DNA of 64,000 nt from Alteromonas sp. 5E99-2 (GCF_017368475.1 NZ_JAFNJE010000004.1:186001-250000); one strand, 5' to 3'; shown: positions 37,512 through 47,071, counted from the first letter of the stretch. Numbers and translations are program-made. The notes: a model not told the origin generated them from the letters alone.

Positions 37512-38016
37512 ATTAAATGATGTAGTAACACTTCACTATTCAGTCTCCACCCAAGATAACGTTACACTGGACTCGTCAAGAGACGGCGATCCTATGGAAG
37601 TTATGATAGGAAGCAGATTCCTTGTTGATGGGCTAGAAGAAGCAATTGTTGGCAGAACCAAAGATGAAATCTTTGAAGTTACTCTTTCTCCGGATCAAGC
37701 CTACGGAGAAAGACACGATGCACTAGTACAAACAGTGCCTTTGGATATGTTTGACGGTATCGAAGTTGAACCGGGAATGAGTTTCAGAGCAACCACTGAC
37801 GAAGGTGAGCAATCTGTTATCGTAATCGAAGTTGATGACACCAATGTCGTTGTAGATGGCAACCATCCTTTAGCAGGTGTTACCTTATCATTTGACGTCG
37901 AAATTTTGGGTGTTAGAGAACCCACTGAAGATGAATTAAAAAATGGGCTAGCAGAAAAAAAATCGAGCTGTTGCGATTCCAATGATGATGACAGCGCTGG
38001 CTGTTGCCAGCACTAA
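37504..38016 (+). CDS. FKBP-type peptidyl-prolyl isomerase, SlyD-like
   Basis: The 170-residue protein has a split FKBP domain. The isomerase part is residues 1-68 plus about 130-148 (DGNHPLAGVTLSFDVEILGVRE), with the insert-in-flap domain between, as in SlyD. The tail is short and has a CC...CC-x-H cysteine/histidine cluster (SSCCDSNDDDSAGCCQH), a likely metal-binding site reduced from the long His-rich tail of E. coli SlyD. In relatives SlyD folds proteins and delivers nickel. Coupling to ygfZ hints at a shared role in metalloprotein maturation; that is inference. Confidence 0.9.
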   Translation: MIKLNDVVTLHYSVSTQDNVTLDSSRDGDPMEVMIGSRFLVDGLEEAIVGRTKDEIFEVTLSPDQAYGERHDALVQTVPLDMFDGIEVEPGMSFRATTDEGEQSVIVIEVDDTNVVVDGNHPLAGVTLSFDVEILGVREPTEDELKNGLAEKKSSCCDSNDDDSAGCCQH

Positions 38017-38031
38017 TAACAAAAATAGAAC

Positions 38032-38370
<339 letters not shown>

Positions 38371-38373
38371 TTA

Positions 38374-39210
38374 TTATTCTCCATCGTATATTGTCGGGAT
38401 TGGTATGCGCTTATGCTGCGTTTTTTGATAAATGCCAATTAACCGCTTTTCCACTTCACTTGGCACTGTTTTTCCCTCTAGGAAATCATCAATTTGGTCA
38501 TAACTCATGCCTAAAGCCTCTTCATCGGCCTTCTGTGGAGAGAGTGTTTCTAAATCAGCAGTAGGTGCTTTATTAATAATAATTTCAGGTGCTCCAAGTC
38601 TAGCAGCTACTGCTTTAACTTGGCGTTTGTTTAAACCAAACAAAGGAGCCAGATCACAGGCTCCGTCACCATATTTAGTATAAAATCCGGTAATATTCTC
38701 CGCAGAGTGATCTGTGCCTAAAACAAGCCCATCAGTTAGTCCTGCGATTTCGTATTGAATAACCATACGAGTACGGGCTTTAACATTACCTTTTACAAAA
38801 TCGACTTTGCTCGCTTGATCAGGAATAAGTGATGTTCCTGATAATGCATCTAGCGTAGTTGCATGTATAGCATCTGCCCCAGGTTTAACATTAACCGTTA
38901 CCGATTGGCTAGGCTTAATAAAGTCAATTGAAGCCTGAGCGTCAGACTCGTCTGCTTGGGTATCGTAAGGCAACCTTACCGCAATAAATTGATATGATTT
39001 ATCCGACTCATCGTTGAGTTCATTCACTGCAACTTGAGCCAATCTACCTAGTGTGCACGAATCAATACCACCACTAATTCCCAGCACCAAGGTTGTCATG
39101 TTGGCTTGGACAAGCTGCCCTTTTATAAACGCCACACGCTTTTCTATTTCCGCGTCAACATCTATACATGGCAACACTTTCATTTCATCTAAGATAGCTT
39201 GTTTATCCAT
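38374..39210 (-). CDS. nadE: NAD synthetase, ammonia-dependent
   Basis: NadE amidates nicotinate adenine dinucleotide to NAD. The ATP-pyrophosphatase loop is [15 protein letters not shown], and [23 protein letters not shown] is the deamido-NAD site. At 278 residues it lacks the glutaminase (nitrilase) domain and should use free ammonia. I start at ATG 39210 (MDKQAI), with GGAG 9 bases upstream, not at TTG 39225. The gene is followed directly by glnB. Confidence 0.95.
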   Translation of the reverse strand: MDKQAILDEMKVLPCIDVDAEIEKRVAFIKGQLVQANMTTLVLGISGGIDSCTLGRLAQVAVNELNDESDKSYQFIAVRLPYDTQADESDAQASIDFIKPSQSVTVNVKPGADAIHATTLDALSGTSLIPDQASKVDFVKGNVKARTRMVIQYEIAGLTDGLVLGTDHSAENITGFYTKYGDGACDLAPLFGLNKRQVKAVAARLGAPEIIINKAPTADLETLSPQKADEEALGMSYDQIDDFLEGKTVPSEVEKRLIGIYQKTQHKRIPIPTIYDGE

Positions 39211-39370
39211 GGTATTTAACTCCAACCCATTTTTTTAGCCGCAATAGTTACACAGTAAATATTACACATAAATGCACACGATAAATACGGTTTAACAACA
39301 TTATTCCCATATCAATCCAAGATAGTAGACGTAAACTTAACTTATTTTCAGAATATCCGCGATCAAAGCA

Positions 39371-39748
39371 CTACCAACAGACTTTTGGTTCACGGTTCAA
39401 ATTCTGATCAATACTCAAGGTATCGCACAACTCATTTTGTTTTTGCCCACCTAGCGCATTGGCTTGAATAACAAACTCCGTCGATGACGGTGTTGTCATA
39501 GAAATAAAGTAATACTCCGGTTCCGGAAATGAAATTTCATTGGCGTTGGCAAAGCGCTGTTGCTGCAAAAAAAACGCTTGTTGCTGTAAGTGCAACTGTA
39601 GCAGTTCCGTTTGAGCATTTTTTCTTCGTGCAGACACAGTAAAATCTTGATAACTCGGAATTGCAATACTCGCGAGAATAACACCCACAGCAAGGCTAAT
39701 CAGTAATTCAATTAGCGAGAAGGCGCGTTTGTAATAGACCTGTTCCAT
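39371..39748 (-). CDS. PilE-like type IV minor pilin
   Basis: This prepilin has a short basic leader (MEQVYYKRA) and then FSLIELLISLAVGVILASIAIPSYQ, the N-terminal helix with Glu5. The residue before cleavage is Ala instead of the usual Gly, which prepilin peptidase often tolerates. The C-terminal domain is small, with two cysteines (ELCDTLS... KVCW) that may form a disulfide, as in PilE. ATG 39748 has an AAGGA site. It is divergent from the four other pilin genes that start at 39865. Confidence 0.85.
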   Translation of the reverse strand: MEQVYYKRAFSLIELLISLAVGVILASIAIPSYQDFTVSARRKNAQTELLQLHLQQQAFFLQQQRFANANEISFPEPEYYFISMTTPSSTEFVIQANALGGQKQNELCDTLSIDQNLNREPKVCW

Positions 39749-39864
39749 AGTCGGTTTTTCCTTGTTAGCTATTGTCAAAAAGCCTTTTCATCGTATAGCG
39801 TAATTAAGGAGTTCTAAAGAGTATCGTCAACAAACTGAACCAAACCTGCCAAGGAGAAGGCAAG

Positions 39865-40386
39865 ATGCAAACTGCGTTTAACCGTTATGGATATACCTTA
39901 ATTGAGCTCATGATAGTGATAGCCATTATGAGTATTTTAGCGACAAAGACATTTGCTAGTTACTCTTCAATTCAACTAAAACTAAGCCAACGAACAACGG
40001 CCTACAACATAGAAGATTTTCTAAACCAAGCGCGTAACAACGCCATTCAACTAAAACATGATATATATGTGTCGATACAAGAATCAGACAACTGCCTAGG
40101 CGCATCGGCTTCAGGTCCTTGCGATTGCAGCAGCGAGTATTCGTGCTTAATAAATAGCAAAAACTACAGGCTCATACTAGACAATAAGCAGTTAAGCTTT
40201 AATGAACTTACACTTGCTCAGTCCACGTATTTCAAATTCGAAAAACACCTTGGTATCGCTGCAGGCTACAATGGTTCCTTTGCACTGCACTCATCATTAG
40301 CTGACGTTCGAGTGATATTATCTGGGCTAGGCAGAAGCAGAGTTTGCCTAGACAGGGGAAATATGTCTGGAATTTCATCATGTTGA
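39865..40386 (+). CDS. fimT: FimT-like minor pilin with GRxR motif
   Basis: Leader NRYG followed by YTLIELMIVIAIMSILAT marks a type IV prepilin cleaved at Gly-Tyr. The 173-residue size, GspH-type domain and final segment LSGLGRSRVCLDRGNMSGISSC match FimT. The GRSR sequence (about residues 155-158) fits the C-terminal GRxR signature that FimT uses to bind DNA during natural transformation. Several cysteines (NCLG, CDCSSEYSC) may form disulfides. It overlaps the next pilin by 7 bases. Confidence 0.85.
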   Translation: MQTAFNRYGYTLIELMIVIAIMSILATKTFASYSSIQLKLSQRTTAYNIEDFLNQARNNAIQLKHDIYVSIQESDNCLGASASGPCDCSSEYSCLINSKNYRLILDNKQLSFNELTLAQSTYFKFEKHLGIAAGYNGSFALHSSLADVRVILSGLGRSRVCLDRGNMSGISSC

Positions 40387-40994
40387 AGCGCACTGGCTTT
40401 ACCCTAGTAGAACTAATGATATCCCTATCACTCAGTGCCGTTGGCATTGTTATGACCGCATCCATAATAGCCTCAACATCAAATCGGCTGTTTAATCTTG
40501 ATCAAGTCATGAGATTACAAAATGAGTTGAACATTATCGCATCGATTCTTTACAAAGACATACAGAATATGGAATACGACGGCGTAGTAATAGAAAGATT
40601 AATATCTCCCTCCATAGGCCCCTCTCCCTTTGATGATTCCATTGAAATATCCCAAGCCACGGGCGAAACGGAAAATAGCTGTATAACCTTTGCAAGCGAT
40701 CTAAATGGAGACGGGTTACTCACCACTGAATCACCGAATGAATACAGAGGGTATCGGTTGCGTAATGGTGCAATTGAAGTGAGGCAAAACGCTAGGGGCT
40801 GCAACGAAAATGGGTGGCAAGATTTAACGTCAACAGACAGTGTTATTATTGAGTATATTGCCTTTACTACGTCATTTAGTGATGCAATCCCTATTGCCAA
40901 CAAGGTGATCACCATCACCATTTCTGCTTCATTGCCAAACTATGTAAATATCACTCGGCATTTAGAAATACAGGTGGTCACAAATAATGCGTAA
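40380..40994 (+). CDS. pilW: PilW-like type IV minor pilin
   Basis: ATG 40380 gives MLKRTG and then FTLVELMISLSLSAVGIVMTAS, a canonical prepilin cleavage site with Glu5. The 204-residue protein is of the PilW/GspJ size, with a C-terminal VIEYIAFTT strand pattern. Minor pilins of this kind prime pilus assembly at the tip. Its start overlaps the end of fimT and its stop overlaps the next gene (8 bases), so the operon is tightly coupled. Confidence 0.83.
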   Translation: MLKRTGFTLVELMISLSLSAVGIVMTASIIASTSNRLFNLDQVMRLQNELNIIASILYKDIQNMEYDGVVIERLISPSIGPSPFDDSIEISQATGETENSCITFASDLNGDGLLTTESPNEYRGYRLRNGAIEVRQNARGCNENGWQDLTSTDSVIIEYIAFTTSFSDAIPIANKVITITISASLPNYVNITRHLEIQVVTNNA

Positions 40995-41871
40995 AATTGA
41001 CTACCAGATAAGTTTTCGCAAAGGCTTTTCGACGTTTATTATTTTATTAATACTTGCCGTCTTGTCATCATCAATCGTTGGTGTATCGGTAAATAAAACC
41101 CACCGGCAACTATCAGCACTAACCGCTCAACAACATACATTCGCAGCTGAAACCTACGCGGCTTCATTGCTAAATGACATCATTTTTGACCATTTCGCGT
41201 TTGGCGCTCACCAACATACCTTAAATAATAATCTCGGTTGGGATTTCATCAGCACTGAAATGGTAACGCCTATATCCATTAAAAATAAGCCATTTCAAAA
41301 AGTAGCGCTATCGATTACAGCAAACCACTCATCAAGGGCAAGTTTCACCTACAGTGTGAACATGCTTAAGAGTCGACGACTAGAAAATATTCCTAATTCT
41401 GCTTTAGAGCACTGGTCTCCAGAAGAAATACATTTATTAACTCAGCATTATTTCAATACCGACGAACATGACTTTCTTAGTTACCATAGTACCGCAAAAT
41501 ATACTGCTGGCAATTGTGATTCTTTAACGCCTGAACACACAGGGTTACTCTGGATAAAAGGAGATTGTGAACTAGCCTCTCTTCATTTAGGCCAAACCCT
41601 ACGCCCTGTCATGCTTGTTATTGAAGAAGGTGCGATTTCACTAAACCAAGCAAGTGTAACAGGTCTAGTTATTCATTTATGTGGAGTATCCGAAAGTCAC
41701 TCGTTCTTATTAAATACAGATTCAGACGTGATTGGTGGAGTATTGTCATTATGCACACCACCATCAAACTCATTAGCATTACAGTTTAATAGTGACGTAT
41801 TAAACACGGTTCAATCTCATCAAGATAACGTATTAACATCGATTATGGAGGGCTCATGGCTAAAACAATAG
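40987..41871 (+). CDS. PilX-like minor pilin with large C-terminal domain
   Basis: The N-terminus RKG-FSTFIILLILAVLSSSIVG resembles a prepilin helix, but position 5 is Ile, not Glu, as seen in some PilX and GspK proteins. The protein is long (294 residues). The region about 190-260 has a run of short hydrophobic strands (LLWIKGDCELASLHL, LVIEEGAISLNQASVTGLVIHLCG) resembling the repetitive beta segment of PilX-like proteins. By analogy with GspK it may cap the minor-pilin tip complex; that is inference. It overlaps both neighbouring genes (8 and 16 bases). Confidence 0.72.
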   Translation: MRKIDYQISFRKGFSTFIILLILAVLSSSIVGVSVNKTHRQLSALTAQQHTFAAETYAASLLNDIIFDHFAFGAHQHTLNNNLGWDFISTEMVTPISIKNKPFQKVALSITANHSSRASFTYSVNMLKSRRLENIPNSALEHWSPEEIHLLTQHYFNTDEHDFLSYHSTAKYTAGNCDSLTPEHTGLLWIKGDCELASLHLGQTLRPVMLVIEEGAISLNQASVTGLVIHLCGVSESHSFLLNTDSDVIGGVLSLCTPPSNSLALQFNSDVLNTVQSHQDNVLTSIMEGSWLKQ

Positions 41872-42245
41872 CAAAAGGATTTTCCTTAGTAGAAACCCTA
41901 ATTAGTGGCAGCTTATTAGCACTTTTATCTTTCACGTTAATCCATACAAGTTATACGCTTCAGGATTACACTCAAAAGAGTGAAGAATTTATACAGAGCA
42001 CATGGCAGCGCAAATCAGCACTGACTTATGGACAACTCACCTCAGATGAGTTGTCATCAATTAACAGCTATACACAAGACTTTGTATTGCGTTTAACAGA
42101 CACAAATAACGACGGTATTGACGATCAATGGTTAAGGGTATCAGAACCCAACACCACGAATGCACTAGAAAAACACATCATAGAAACACGCTATGTAAAT
42201 GGAGAAACCTTATCGCTAACACACAGTTCGCTATTGCCGCGCTAA
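41856..42245 (+). CDS. pilV: PilV-like type IV minor pilin
   Basis: MAKTIAKG is followed by FSLVETLISGSLLALLSFTLI, a class-III signal with Glu5. At 129 residues it is of the PilV/GspI size. It is the last gene of the fimT-pilW-pilX-pilV set. The stop is 32 bases from the convergent TPR-sulfotransferase. No pilY1 follows, which is unusual because PilY1 is the normal tip adhesin encoded with these genes. Confidence 0.8.
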   Translation: MAKTIAKGFSLVETLISGSLLALLSFTLIHTSYTLQDYTQKSEEFIQSTWQRKSALTYGQLTSDELSSINSYTQDFVLRLTDTNNDGIDDQWLRVSEPNTTNALEKHIIETRYVNGETLSLTHSSLLPR

Positions 42246-42277
42246 ATATGAGTACGTTAAACGCAGACTAAATTCAA

Positions 42278-44248
42278 TTAACTCTCGTTTAAAGCGTGTT
42301 TTAACGGTTCCAAAAAGCCATCGTAATGTTCCCACTGATGCACTGCATCTTTATATAACGGTAAGCGAACCTGCTCTGAACTTGGTGTGCGTACAGGTCG
42401 TGTAGACTGGTGAAATTCAACACAGTTTTGTTCAAAGGGTAACTCGCAGTAATCGAGTATACGACGGACTTGTTGCTCTAGGTTTTCGTGTAAATCTTCA
42501 TGTTGAACACGCAATATCCTATTGGGTAATACGTTATCCCAATGGTCCATTACATCCACATAATGGCGATAATAATTCCCCATATCTGACAAGTCATAAG
42601 AAAAATCTTGGCCTTCAGCGAACAGCTGTTTAAATCCAGAAAAACAACAAGCCATCGGCTCTCGGCGCGCATCAATGATTTTTGCGTTGGGTAAAATAAG
42701 TTGAATAAACGGAATATGTCGAAAGTTATTCGGCATTTTATCAATAAAAAATGGCGCTCCATTGCGATGAGCCATGGTTTCGTCGATATACTTTTGTCCT
42801 AAGTTAAGGCACTGTTCAAAAGACATATCTTGTAAAATACTGGGATACCGAGGTGTTTCACTATTTACTCGTCGCCCATTTAAATGATGGGCCATGCTGA
42901 TAATATTGGCCAATTCCATCGTGCCATCAACTTGACTATGTGACGCTAATATCTGTTCAATAAGGGTTGAGCCTGCTCGGGGCAAACCTACAATAAAAAT
43001 AGGTGCTTGAGAGGCACACCCTGCATTTTTAAATTTATCAAAAAATGCAGAATCAAAATGCTGTTTTTGATAGTCAAGCTCGTAGGTCACTTTACTTAAA
43101 TCATAACGACTTTTCGCTTTTTTCAATGTGTTGCCAGAAGCATAAAATTCAAATGAGCGAGCATATTCCTTGCGATCTTCAAACCCTTTTCCTAGTGCAA
43201 AGCAAAAATGCGCTTTATCTTCCGCCGATGTTGAATCACGTTCGACTTGCTCCATCATATGATTGATTTCATTGTCCGAAAAACGATACGTTTTTAAATT
43301 GGCTAAGCTCCAAAACGCATCGCCATAATCAGCCCGTTGTTGATACGCTTGCTGATAAGACACTATCGCCTCTGGAACCTTTCCTATGGTTTTTAACGCA
43401 TGGCCTTTAGAAACTAAAATAGAAGAGTTGTTTTGTTCTATTGCCAATGCTTGGTCGTAAGTTTCCACGGCCAATTCAAACTCCCCACACGACTGCTGAG
43501 CGTTAGCCAAACCAACAATAAACAAAGGATTATTCGAGTCCGCATCAAATAGGGTTTGTGCCTGTTCCAACGCCTGATGAAATTTTTGTCTGCGATGCAA
43601 CACATTAATAAAATCAAACCTAGCTCGGGTAAAATTTGGTGAAAACGAAAGCGCGCTTTCCAGCAGAAACTCTGCATCATCGAGTATTTGAAATTCAACA
43701 CCCAATTCAGCTAACATTCTCATAGCTTCAACGTTTCGTGGGTTTTTCTTTAAAAAAGAACGACATAATTGCTCGGCTTTGTGCAACTTTTTCTGATGAA
43801 TATAGCTTGCTACTGTGACCAATTCACGAGGTAAACTACTCAACCACGCGTAATAAACCTTAGCCTCTTTTTGACGGTGATAAGTCGTTTCCTCTGAGAG
43901 TACTTTCCAGCTCGCAAGTAAAGACGGGTTGTATTTAACCGCAGTATCAAAGGCATCTATAGCTTCATTTTTTTTACCCATAGCAAGAAAGTTATAGCCT
44001 TTTTCTTGATACGCTCTATCGTACTCGGGACTCATGTTAATGAGTACACTAAGGGAGTCTAAGGCCTGTGAATATTGCTGTAACTTTCGCTGGCACACGG
44101 CTAGACAATAACGACTTTCAAGATCAGTTTCATTTTCCATAATCCCTTTTTCAGCTAAAGTTATAGCCTGTTGAAAATGGCCTTGTTGAACTGCTAATTT
44201 AGCCGATTGGCTGAAAGATGGAGATCCTGATGAAGCAAATGAAGACAT
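42278..44248 (-). CDS. Tetratricopeptide-repeat sulfotransferase
   Basis: Residues about 10-350 are a series of TPR units (for example ALDSLSVLINMSPEYDRAYQEKGY and AVETYDQALAIEQNNSSILVSKGHALKTIG). Residues about 380-640 are a sulfotransferase domain: FIVGLPRAGSTLIEQILASH is the PAPS 5'-phosphosulfate-binding loop, and DARREPMACCFS is the 3'-phosphate site. The protein has no signal peptide and should act in the cytosol on an unknown acceptor. It follows the TonB-dependent receptor by 77 bases on the same strand. This family is commonly found near such receptors in marine proteobacteria. Confidence 0.85.
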   Translation of the reverse strand: MSSFASSGSPSFSQSAKLAVQQGHFQQAITLAEKGIMENETDLESRYCLAVCQRKLQQYSQALDSLSVLINMSPEYDRAYQEKGYNFLAMGKKNEAIDAFDTAVKYNPSLLASWKVLSEETTYHRQKEAKVYYAWLSSLPRELVTVASYIHQKKLHKAEQLCRSFLKKNPRNVEAMRMLAELGVEFQILDDAEFLLESALSFSPNFTRARFDFINVLHRRQKFHQALEQAQTLFDADSNNPLFIVGLANAQQSCGEFELAVETYDQALAIEQNNSSILVSKGHALKTIGKVPEAIVSYQQAYQQRADYGDAFWSLANLKTYRFSDNEINHMMEQVERDSTSAEDKAHFCFALGKGFEDRKEYARSFEFYASGNTLKKAKSRYDLSKVTYELDYQKQHFDSAFFDKFKNAGCASQAPIFIVGLPRAGSTLIEQILASHSQVDGTMELANIISMAHHLNGRRVNSETPRYPSILQDMSFEQCLNLGQKYIDETMAHRNGAPFFIDKMPNNFRHIPFIQLILPNAKIIDARREPMACCFSGFKQLFAEGQDFSYDLSDMGNYYRHYVDVMDHWDNVLPNRILRVQHEDLHENLEQQVRRILDYCELPFEQNCVEFHQSTRPVRTPSSEQVRLPLYKDAVHQWEHYDGFLEPLKHALNES

Positions 44249-44325
44249 AAAAATTTAGCGAGAATGTGAAACCGACATAGTAGCTAAGTTACCAGCCTAC
44301 TATATCGGTTTTATGACAGCGATGA

Positions 44326-46743
44326 TTAATATTGGTAGCTTACCCTAACACCAGCTGTTCTAGGTCGAGTTGGAACAACTCTAAACACATTATCAGGTGC
44401 GCCAGCAGACAACTCCCCCACTGTATCAGTTAGGTTGTCGACAAAGAAATTAACCGTCCAATTATCATTACTTACGCCCAAGGTTAAATTTACCTGTTCA
44501 TAACTATCTAATTCAAAACGCTGATCTTCTGCTAATGAAGTAAAGCGGCTGCCAACTAATTGGCCAACAACTTGTCCAAAATACGTATAGTCACCAACAT
44601 CGTAGTAATATCGACCACCTACCACACCTTCATAAGATGGAGAATAAGCTAAATCAGACCCAACAGGCGCTATGTTCACTAAGGTGTCAGGAATGTCAGT
44701 TAGCTCTGAATCTAAGAAGGTAAAGGAAGTAAACAAGGTTAAATTATCATTGGCAGCCCATTCTAAATCAAATTCTAAACCTCGTTGTTCCGCAGAGCCA
44801 ACATTGTCGATAAAGGTTACATTGGAAATAGAAAAATCAAGAACGCCTTGTTGTAGGTCATCAAAGTCAATAAAAAACAATGCGCCGTTAAAACGTAGAC
44901 TATTGTCAAACCACTGCGACTTCCAACCAAATTCAATGTTAACTACATCATCGGTATCAAAAGCAAAAGGAATATCCTGCTCTCCATTACCCGTACCATT
45001 TCGATTAAAGCTACCAGACCTAAACCCTTCTGAATACGTTCCATACAGCAAGGTGTCTTTGGTTGGTTTCCAGCTGACATTAAATTTGTAAATTGTATCT
45101 TCTAGCGTGGTGGGAGATTCTCCTGCCAATACAGAATCTACGTTTAACCCACCATCCGCTTCTAGGCCTGATGCTCTTTGGCCAAAGCTTGATTGTCCGG
45201 TTAAACCTATATCGATACTGTAATGCCTAAAGCCAAAAGACGCGGTAAGCGTATCGGTGAAGTCATAAGAAAATTCACCAAAGACTGAAGTTTCTTCTCT
45301 ATCGCGAACAAAATCGTTAAAAAATGTAACTCCGATTTCCCGCACATTTGTATCCGATGCAAAGGCAGTGGGTATTGGGAAGTTAGGTTGGAAGCCTACC
45401 TCTACGGAAGAAGGATATACAAAGTTGGTACGTTCAGTGATTTCTTGATCATCATAAAAAAGGCCACCAATGATCCGCCAATCTTTATCTGCATCCGTTG
45501 CAAAACGGATTTCTTGAACTAAACGCTCAGTTTGAAAAAAGACATCAGCAAACAGCTCAGGTGAACCACATTCATCATAACCAGGCGTACAAATGTAATA
45601 TGGGATAAAGGGGCCATTGTTCGCGTAACCGGTATAATCTGTGGTGCCTTCGAACACACGATCTGTGTATGAGCCGTTGTAAATAAGTTCTAAGTTGTTT
45701 GCAAAACCGGTTAATGTCCAAGTTGTTAGCGACAGCTCGTCTTCACCTCTGTCAGGAGTAAACGTCTGTACGTTAAAGTCGTCGTCTGTACTTACGTCGG
45801 GTTCAAATTCGAACACACCTTCAGAGTCAATGGTTTGACTAATATGGTTAACATACAAATCCCAGTTTTCATTAAATTTATACAAACCACTCAGCCTAAA
45901 CCCTCTGTACGAAGCATCGTTAAAGTCGTCTTCTGCCACTGCGGTGTTTGCTACTGAGTCTCTCACCGAAGGAATAGTGTTTGAATCTGCGAGTGTGGGA
46001 TTCGATAAAGGCAATTGTCGTGTAGCAGGTATATTGTCTACAAAACCACCCTCTGTAGAACTGTAACCAACAAACCGAACGGCAAATTTATCATCTATAA
46101 CAGGTAAGTTAACGTAGCCTTCACTTAAATTACTGTCTTCACCAGATTTTGTTGTCGAAAAACCAATAGTTCCACCGGCTTCAAACTCATTTAATACCGG
46201 TTTATTCGGTATTAAGCGAATGGTTCCCGCTTGAGAACTCGCCCCAAACAAGGTTCCTTGAGGACCTTTAAGTACTTCAATTCGGCTCAAATCAGCGGCA
46301 TAAATATCAATATTTCGCCCACCAGTAGAAATAGGCGCTTCATCAAAGTAAACCGCAGTACTTGGTTCAGCTGCTATACCGGAAATTCTAAGTCCTGTAC
46401 GCCCTGGGGTAATCCCTCGAATGAAAATTTCTTGCTTTCCCGGGCCTTGACCTTGTGCACTCACACCGGGTAACAAGGAAACATAATCTTCAAACTTATC
46501 AATACCTAATTCTTCTAGTTGCTTTTCCCCCAGAGCGCTTACGGAAACCGATACATCCTGAATACTCTCTGCGCGTCTTGATGCGGTAACCACCACAACT
46601 TCTACGCCCGATAGCTCTTCCTCTGCGACTTCTTCAGCATAGAGATTTGATGATGCTGCAATCATTGCCATTGCAATAGGGGATAAAGACCGAAGTGCTG
46701 TGTACTTATAACTGCGTCGAACTGATGAAAATTTACTGTGCAT
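44326..46743 (-). CDS. TonB-dependent outer-membrane receptor
   Basis: The protein (805 residues) has a signal peptide ending near SNLYA, then a plug domain (about 50-170: VVVTASRRAESIQDV, IFIRGITPGRTG, RIEVLKGPQGTLFGASSQAGTIRLI). A 22-strand beta barrel follows and ends in an aromatic residue (VRVSYQY). It belongs to the iron-complex/pesticin receptor group, but its ligand is not evident; the region upstream has no clear Fur box. It is the first gene of a likely operon with the TPR-sulfotransferase. Confidence 0.93.
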   Translation of the reverse strand: MHSKFSSVRRSYKYTALRSLSPIAMAMIAASSNLYAEEVAEEELSGVEVVVVTASRRAESIQDVSVSVSALGEKQLEELGIDKFEDYVSLLPGVSAQGQGPGKQEIFIRGITPGRTGLRISGIAAEPSTAVYFDEAPISTGGRNIDIYAADLSRIEVLKGPQGTLFGASSQAGTIRLIPNKPVLNEFEAGGTIGFSTTKSGEDSNLSEGYVNLPVIDDKFAVRFVGYSSTEGGFVDNIPATRQLPLSNPTLADSNTIPSVRDSVANTAVAEDDFNDASYRGFRLSGLYKFNENWDLYVNHISQTIDSEGVFEFEPDVSTDDDFNVQTFTPDRGEDELSLTTWTLTGFANNLELIYNGSYTDRVFEGTTDYTGYANNGPFIPYYICTPGYDECGSPELFADVFFQTERLVQEIRFATDADKDWRIIGGLFYDDQEITERTNFVYPSSVEVGFQPNFPIPTAFASDTNVREIGVTFFNDFVRDREETSVFGEFSYDFTDTLTASFGFRHYSIDIGLTGQSSFGQRASGLEADGGLNVDSVLAGESPTTLEDTIYKFNVSWKPTKDTLLYGTYSEGFRSGSFNRNGTGNGEQDIPFAFDTDDVVNIEFGWKSQWFDNSLRFNGALFFIDFDDLQQGVLDFSISNVTFIDNVGSAEQRGLEFDLEWAANDNLTLFTSFTFLDSELTDIPDTLVNIAPVGSDLAYSPSYEGVVGGRYYYDVGDYTYFGQVVGQLVGSRFTSLAEDQRFELDSYEQVNLTLGVSNDNWTVNFFVDNLTDTVGELSAGAPDNVFRVVPTRPRTAGVRVSYQY

Positions 46744-47071
46744 TCTACTATTCCAAGGCGTCTAATAATTAAACTTTCGTTTGTTTTTATTGATAATATT
46801 TAACTTGCTAAATAGAGTTCAGTATTGAATTGAGCTCAAAATAACAAGGCTTAGAAAGTAAGGGAGTTGAATGACAATCTTGTTTCAGTTATGAGAAACT
46901 ATTGTGACTGCCATATACTAAAACGCAATTACAGGGTGCTCATGAAGTCGTTTTCTAACAGCAAGGATCTAATGAAAAGGTATCATTAGCGCGACTGTGC
47001 AAATAAATCACAGGTATTTATATTGCAAGTCGCAGTAATAGGTATGAATAAATTTAATGAAAATAAATAGA
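46744..47071. other. 328-base gap between ispH and the receptor gene
   Basis: No coding frame of useful length is visible on either strand. The stretch is AT-rich. It holds an imperfect inverted repeat, GAGTTCA (46815-46821) with TGAGCTC (46831-46837), about 75 bases upstream of the receptor start, and the long hairpin at 46991-47033. I see no convincing Fur box or rho-independent terminator. Confidence 0.6.
46991..47033. other. Long near-perfect hairpin downstream of ispH
   Basis: Three stacked stems pair: 46991-46996 with 47028-47033 (GCGACT/AGTCGC), 46998-47002 with 47023-47027 (TGCAA/TTGCA), and 47003-47008 with 47016-47021 (ATAAAT/ATTTAT). There are single-base bulges at 46997 and 47022, and the loop is 47009-47015. 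That is 17 bp in total. It begins 39 bases after the ispH stop in the direction of transcription but lacks a T-tract, so it is not a typical terminator. Confidence 0.6.

Noticed and set aside
46744-46860. Fur box upstream of the TonB-dependent receptor
   Set aside because: The AT-rich stretch does not approach the 19-base Fur palindrome; iron control cannot be claimed.
46942-46989. Short frame starting ATGAAGTCG in the ispH-receptor gap
   Set aside because: Only 15 codons, with no ribosome-binding site; treated as non-coding.
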